This document shows positions 56,755-59,362 of a stretch of 59,362 nucleotides of DNA, piece after piece; positions within the stretch are counted from its first letter, which is position 1, and each line of letters begins with the position of its first letter. The DNA comes from Comamonas sp. (GTDB lineage Bacteria; Pseudomonadota; Gammaproteobacteria; Burkholderiales; Burkholderiaceae_C): contig JADMKK010000008.1 of NCBI GenBank assembly GCA_015478895.1, forward strand, positions 127,707-187,068, read 5' to 3'. The notes beneath the pieces were generated by a model. That model was not told the DNA's origin, did no database searches, and saw nothing but the letters and a program-made list of their open reading frames with translations. Position numbers and translations under genes: made by a program.

Positions 56755-56793
56755 TAGGCGTCTAGCCCTTATGTATAAAGGGCGAGTAGCTAT
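56755..56793. repeat. short-class dispersed palindrome, copy 4
   Basis: TAGGCGTCTAGCCCTTA, short loop, TAAAGGGCGAGTAGCTAT. Lies in the 61-bp gap between convergent ferredoxin and pth genes and may terminate either. Confidence 0.85.
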
Positions 56794-56796
56794 CGT

Positions 56797-57438
56797 TTAT
56801 TCTTTTAGCGTGCTTGCAGTGCCAGCTTCCTCCGGCACAGGCTGGCGCGGTGGCTTGGGGCGCGGCGGCTTGTTGGTATTGATCTGAGCCGTAGCCTTTT
56901 CCATCTCCCCCGCAACAAGCAAGGGCCAGGCTTTGAGGCTGCGGTCGATCTGTTCCTGAATGGCATTCCACTGGTCTTGGGGCGGCTTTTTGAGCACCCA
57001 GCCTGAGACATCGCCTTTTTGTCCAGGATGCCCAATGCCCACGCGCAAACGCCAGTAGTCCGGGCTCCCTAGCTGGCTGTGAATGTCACGCAGGCCATTG
57101 TGGCCGCCGTGGCTGCCGCCTTTTTTCAGCTTGATCTGACCGGGTTCAAAGTCCAGTTCGTCGTGGATCACGAGGACTTCTTCAGGCTTGATCTTGAAAA
57201 AACGTGCCAAGGCGCCGACGGACTTACCCGACAGGTTCATGAACGTTTGCGGCTGCAGCAGCCACACCGCTTGCCCCTGCACATTAGCGCGAGCGACCAA
57301 ACCCCAGTAACTGCGCTCAGGCTGAAGCTGTACTTTAAGTTCTCGGGCCAAGCCATCCACCCACCAAAAACCAGCGTTATGGCGGGTATCTTCGTATTCC
57401 GGGCCGGGATTGCCCAAGCCCACAAACAGTTTGATCAT
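56797..57438 (-). CDS. pth: peptidyl-tRNA hydrolase
   Basis: 213 residues. [20 protein letters not shown] carries the catalytic His20 and is followed by NAGFWWVD; later [28 protein letters not shown] and GHNGLRDI complete the family pattern. It releases tRNA from stalled peptidyl-tRNA. The tail after residue 185 is a Pro/Lys-rich extension beyond the usual ~190-200 length. Third gene of tRNA-Gln-prs-rplY-pth. Confidence 0.98.
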   Translation of the reverse strand: MIKLFVGLGNPGPEYEDTRHNAGFWWVDGLARELKVQLQPERSYWGLVARANVQGQAVWLLQPQTFMNLSGKSVGALARFFKIKPEEVLVIHDELDFEPGQIKLKKGGSHGGHNGLRDIHSQLGSPDYWRLRVGIGHPGQKGDVSGWVLKKPPQDQWNAIQEQIDRSLKAWPLLVAGEMEKATAQINTNKPPRPKPPRQPVPEEAGTASTLKE

Positions 57439-57479
57439 GTGAAGATTATCCAGTCAGGCACCCATGCGTTGCGTAGTCC

Positions 57480-57521
57480 AGCAAAACAAATGGCCCACTG
57501 AGGTGGGCCATTTGTTTTGCT
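57480..57521 (-). terminator. 19-bp perfect stem between rplY and pth
   Basis: AGCAAAACAAATGGCCCAC and its exact complement enclose a 4-nt loop. A second small dyad (ACAGCCC/GGGCTGT) lies next to it on the rplY side. No pure T-run follows on the minus strand, so it may attenuate pth transcription or stabilise rplY mRNA. Confidence 0.75.
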
Positions 57522-57559
57522 CACAGCCCCAAAGGGCTGTAGCGGCAGGAAGAGAAAAA

Positions 57560-58177
57560 TTACTTCTTCTTCTTCTTGTCTGTAGCAGCAGCAGCCACGG
57601 GTGCAGCCACGGCAGCTTCAGGCAACTTGATCGCAACCAGAACGGGGTTCTTGTTTGCGCCACGGGCAATGATCTTCACGCCAGTAGGAGCCTTCACAGT
57701 CTGCAGACCGGGGACGACCTTGGAAGTCAGCTTGGACAGGTCTACCGAGATGAATTCAGGCGTCTTGGCAGGAGTAGCCAGCACGGACACTTCTGTGATC
57801 AGAGGAGTCACTGTACCGTTTTCAGTTGCAACAGCAGGCGACTGTTCAACGTTTTCGTAACGCAGAGCCACCTTGGATTCAACCTTGGTGTTCTCGTCCA
57901 CGCGCTGGAAATCAACGTGCAGAATTTGAGGACGGAAGGGGTGGTATTGCACGTCGCGCAGCACAACCTTGGTGGCTGTTCCGTCGATGTCCAGATCCAA
58001 GATCGAAGTGTGGAATTCTTCCTTCTTCATTGCATGGAACAGACCGTTGTGCTCGATTTCGATCTTTTGTACGTCTTGGCCAGCGCCAAAAACGATACCA
58101 GGCGCCTTGCCGGAAATACGCAGGCGGCGGCTCGCACCCGTACCTTGCAGATTACGTGCTGTTGCAGTGATTTGCAT
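57560..58177 (-). CDS. rplY: 50S ribosomal protein L25 (CTC/TL5 form)
   Basis: 205 residues from the ATG at 58177 (MQITATARNLQGTGASRRLR). The N-terminal L25 domain (about 1-92) binds 5S rRNA; the longer C-terminal domain makes this the CTC form, not the short E. coli form. The tail is Ala-rich and ends in five lysines. Co-directional with prs upstream and pth downstream. Confidence 0.98.
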   Translation of the reverse strand: MQITATARNLQGTGASRRLRISGKAPGIVFGAGQDVQKIEIEHNGLFHAMKKEEFHTSILDLDIDGTATKVVLRDVQYHPFRPQILHVDFQRVDENTKVESKVALRYENVEQSPAVATENGTVTPLITEVSVLATPAKTPEFISVDLSKLTSKVVPGLQTVKAPTGVKIIARGANKNPVLVAIKLPEAAVAAPVAAAATDKKKKK

Positions 58178-58265
58178 AACTAACTCCAATATGAGCGGAC
58201 CGCGACCAGTCCCGCTCGGTTTAAAACCCAAAGCCAAAGCCTTGGATGAAGCTCCGGAAAACACA

Positions 58266-58303
58266 AGCCTCCCGAAGGAGGCTAGGCATTTCCCGAAGGA
58301 AAA
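58266..58303 (-). terminator. paired hairpins between prs and rplY
   Basis: AGCCTCC, loop CGAA, GGAGGCT (58266-58283) and TTCC-CGAA-GGAA (58290-58301). On the minus strand both have a TTCG loop, and a T-run flanks each. They lie just after the prs stop and could terminate or attenuate transcription into rplY. Confidence 0.7.
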
Positions 58304-58306
58304 AAT

Positions 58307-59266
58307 TTAGTCCTGGAACAGACTGCTCACCGAGTCACCGGTGGAGATACGCTGCATGGTCTCTGCGAACAGAGGGGCCGCAGACAACTGGCGAATCTTG
58401 CCACACGCCTGGGCAGCAGGGCTCAAAGGAATGGTGTTGGTCACCACCACTTCGTCCAGTGCGTCGCCTTCAGAAATGCGTTGGATCGCAGGGCCGGAGA
58501 AGATAGGGTGTGTGCAATAGGCATACACCTTCTTGGCACCACGTTGCTTGAGCACTTCGGCAGCTTTGACCAGAGTGCCAGCAGTGTCAATCATGTCGTC
58601 CATGATCACGCAGTTACGGCCATCAATGTCGCCAATCACGTGCATCACTTCTGACACATTCGCCTTCGGACGACGCTTGTCGATGATGGCCAAATCGCAA
58701 CCCAGTTGCTTGGCCAGTGCGCGTGCGCGCACCACACCACCTACGTCAGGAGATACGACGATCAGATCGTCGTATTTCTTCTCGTTCAAATCCTTCAGCA
58801 GAATGGGCGAGGCGTAGATGTTGTCGACGGGAATGTCAAAGAAGCCTTGGATTTGGTCGGCGTGCAGATCCATGGTCAAAACGCGGTTGACACCCGCGGC
58901 TTGCAACATATTGGCAACTACTTTGGCGGTGATGGCCACACGGGTCGAACGCACGCGGCGGTCTTGGCGGGCATAACCAAAATAGGGGATCACGGCGCAG
59001 ATGCTTTGTGCAGAGGCGCGCTTTAACGCGTCCACCATTACCAACAACTCCATCAGGTTGTCGTTGGTAGGAGCGCAAGTAGGTTGCACCACAAAAACAT
59101 CGCGCGTACGCACGTTTTGTTTGATTTCTACAGTGACTTCACCATCAGAAAAACGGCCAACATCGGCAGCGCCCAAGGACGCACCGAGGTGTTTGGCGAT
59201 TTCTTCGGCCATGCTGCGATTAGCATTGCCAGTAAAAACCACGAATTCGGAATTATTGGATTGCAT
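58307..59266 (-). CDS. prs: ribose-phosphate pyrophosphokinase
   Basis: 319 residues, class I PRPP synthetase. [20 protein letters not shown] and [19 protein letters not shown] (ATP-binding flexible region), [17 protein letters not shown] (metal/ATP), [20 protein letters not shown] (ribose-5-phosphate) and DDMIDTAGT (PRPP-binding loop) are all present. It makes PRPP for nucleotides, His and Trp. Begins 43 nt after the tRNA-Gln gene, as in many proteobacteria. Confidence 0.99.
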   Translation of the reverse strand: MQSNNSEFVVFTGNANRSMAEEIAKHLGASLGAADVGRFSDGEVTVEIKQNVRTRDVFVVQPTCAPTNDNLMELLVMVDALKRASAQSICAVIPYFGYARQDRRVRSTRVAITAKVVANMLQAAGVNRVLTMDLHADQIQGFFDIPVDNIYASPILLKDLNEKKYDDLIVVSPDVGGVVRARALAKQLGCDLAIIDKRRPKANVSEVMHVIGDIDGRNCVIMDDMIDTAGTLVKAAEVLKQRGAKKVYAYCTHPIFSGPAIQRISEGDALDEVVVTNTIPLSPAAQACGKIRQLSAAPLFAETMQRISTGDSVSSLFQD

Positions 59267-59309
59267 GAGCTTCCCAAGGGTTGGGTTTGCTTAAACGCAT
59301 AAAGATGTT

Positions 59310-59362
59310 TGGCAGGGGAGGAAGGACTCGAACCCTCGCATGCCGGAATCAAAATCCGGTGC
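59310..59362 (-). tRNA. tRNA-Gln(UUG), 5' part cut by window edge
   Basis: On the minus strand the visible part has the anticodon arm CCGGA-TTTTGAT-TCCGG (anticodon TTG, Gln), a variable loop, a T-arm with loop TTCGAGT, acceptor bases CTCCCCT, discriminator G and an encoded CCA. The D-arm and 5' acceptor strand lie beyond the window. tRNA-Gln next to prs is a common proteobacterial arrangement. Confidence 0.95.

Overview
This window is ordinary core chromosome of a betaproteobacterium, most likely order Burkholderiales, family Comamonadaceae (a Comamonas/Acidovorax relative). The basis is protein-level resemblance (HemA, ObgE, AspS, the DUF3683 oxidoreductase), betaproteobacterial gene orders (pilB-pilC-pilD-coaE-zapD-yacG; rplU-rpmA-obgE-proB-rppH-proS; ubiE-Tim44-ubiJ-ubiB; tRNA-Gln-prs-rplY-pth), moderately high GC, and many short intergenic palindromes of a type I recall from that family. 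I see about 57 protein genes, all apparently intact, two tRNA fragments at the window edges, and no phage, insertion sequence, CRISPR array or defence island.

Layout. 1-6.4 kb: tRNA 3' end, a DciA-like gene, secA, argJ, a DUF815 ATPase and mutT. 6.4-13.3 kb (minus strand): ispB, then pilB-pilC-pilD-coaE (the last three in overlapping frames), zapD and yacG. 13.4-19.8 kb (mostly plus): rplU-rpmA, obgE, proB, proS and a Tat-type lytic transglycosylase, with rppH on the minus strand. 19.9-36.7 kb is one long minus-strand stretch: a giant DUF3683 FAD/Fe-S oxidoreductase with a HIT protein, DUF971, ubiE, a Tim44-like protein, ubiJ, ubiB, a sodium:solute symporter, fmdB-DUF502-aspS, prmC, grxD and a CorC-like CBS protein. 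37-42.4 kb (plus): the glycerol-3-phosphate uptake operon ugpB-A-E-C and ugpQ, preceded by a good PHO box. 42.6-45.8 kb: an N-formylglutamate amidohydrolase gene overlapping a Bug-type binding-protein gene, divergent from a LysR regulator, plus a small membrane protein. 45.8-50.9 kb (plus): hemA, prfA, an endonuclease/phosphatase-family protein, folE and a LysE-type exporter. 51-56.3 kb (minus): a peptide-type ABC transporter with its binding-protein gene last. 56.4-59.4 kb: a ferredoxin, then pth, rplY, prs and tRNA-Gln on the minus strand.

How the genes work together. Several neighbourhoods form functional units: type IV pilus assembly (pilB/C/D), ubiquinone synthesis (ispB for the tail; ubiE, ubiJ, ubiB for the ring), PhoB-controlled phosphodiester use (ugpBAEC plus ugpQ), translation termination (prfA and prmC, 24 kb apart), and proline/translation functions (proB, proS).

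I did not find a clearly new multi-gene system. The most unusual material is intergenic: two size classes of dispersed palindromic repeats (about 37-39 nt and 75-95 nt), two distant copies of which share the same 61-nt core length and about 77 % identity by hand alignment. Other points worth checking are a probably leaderless hemA transcript, the PHO box before ugpB, the Tim44-like gene inside the ubi cluster, and the Bug receptor/formylglutamate deformylase pair.
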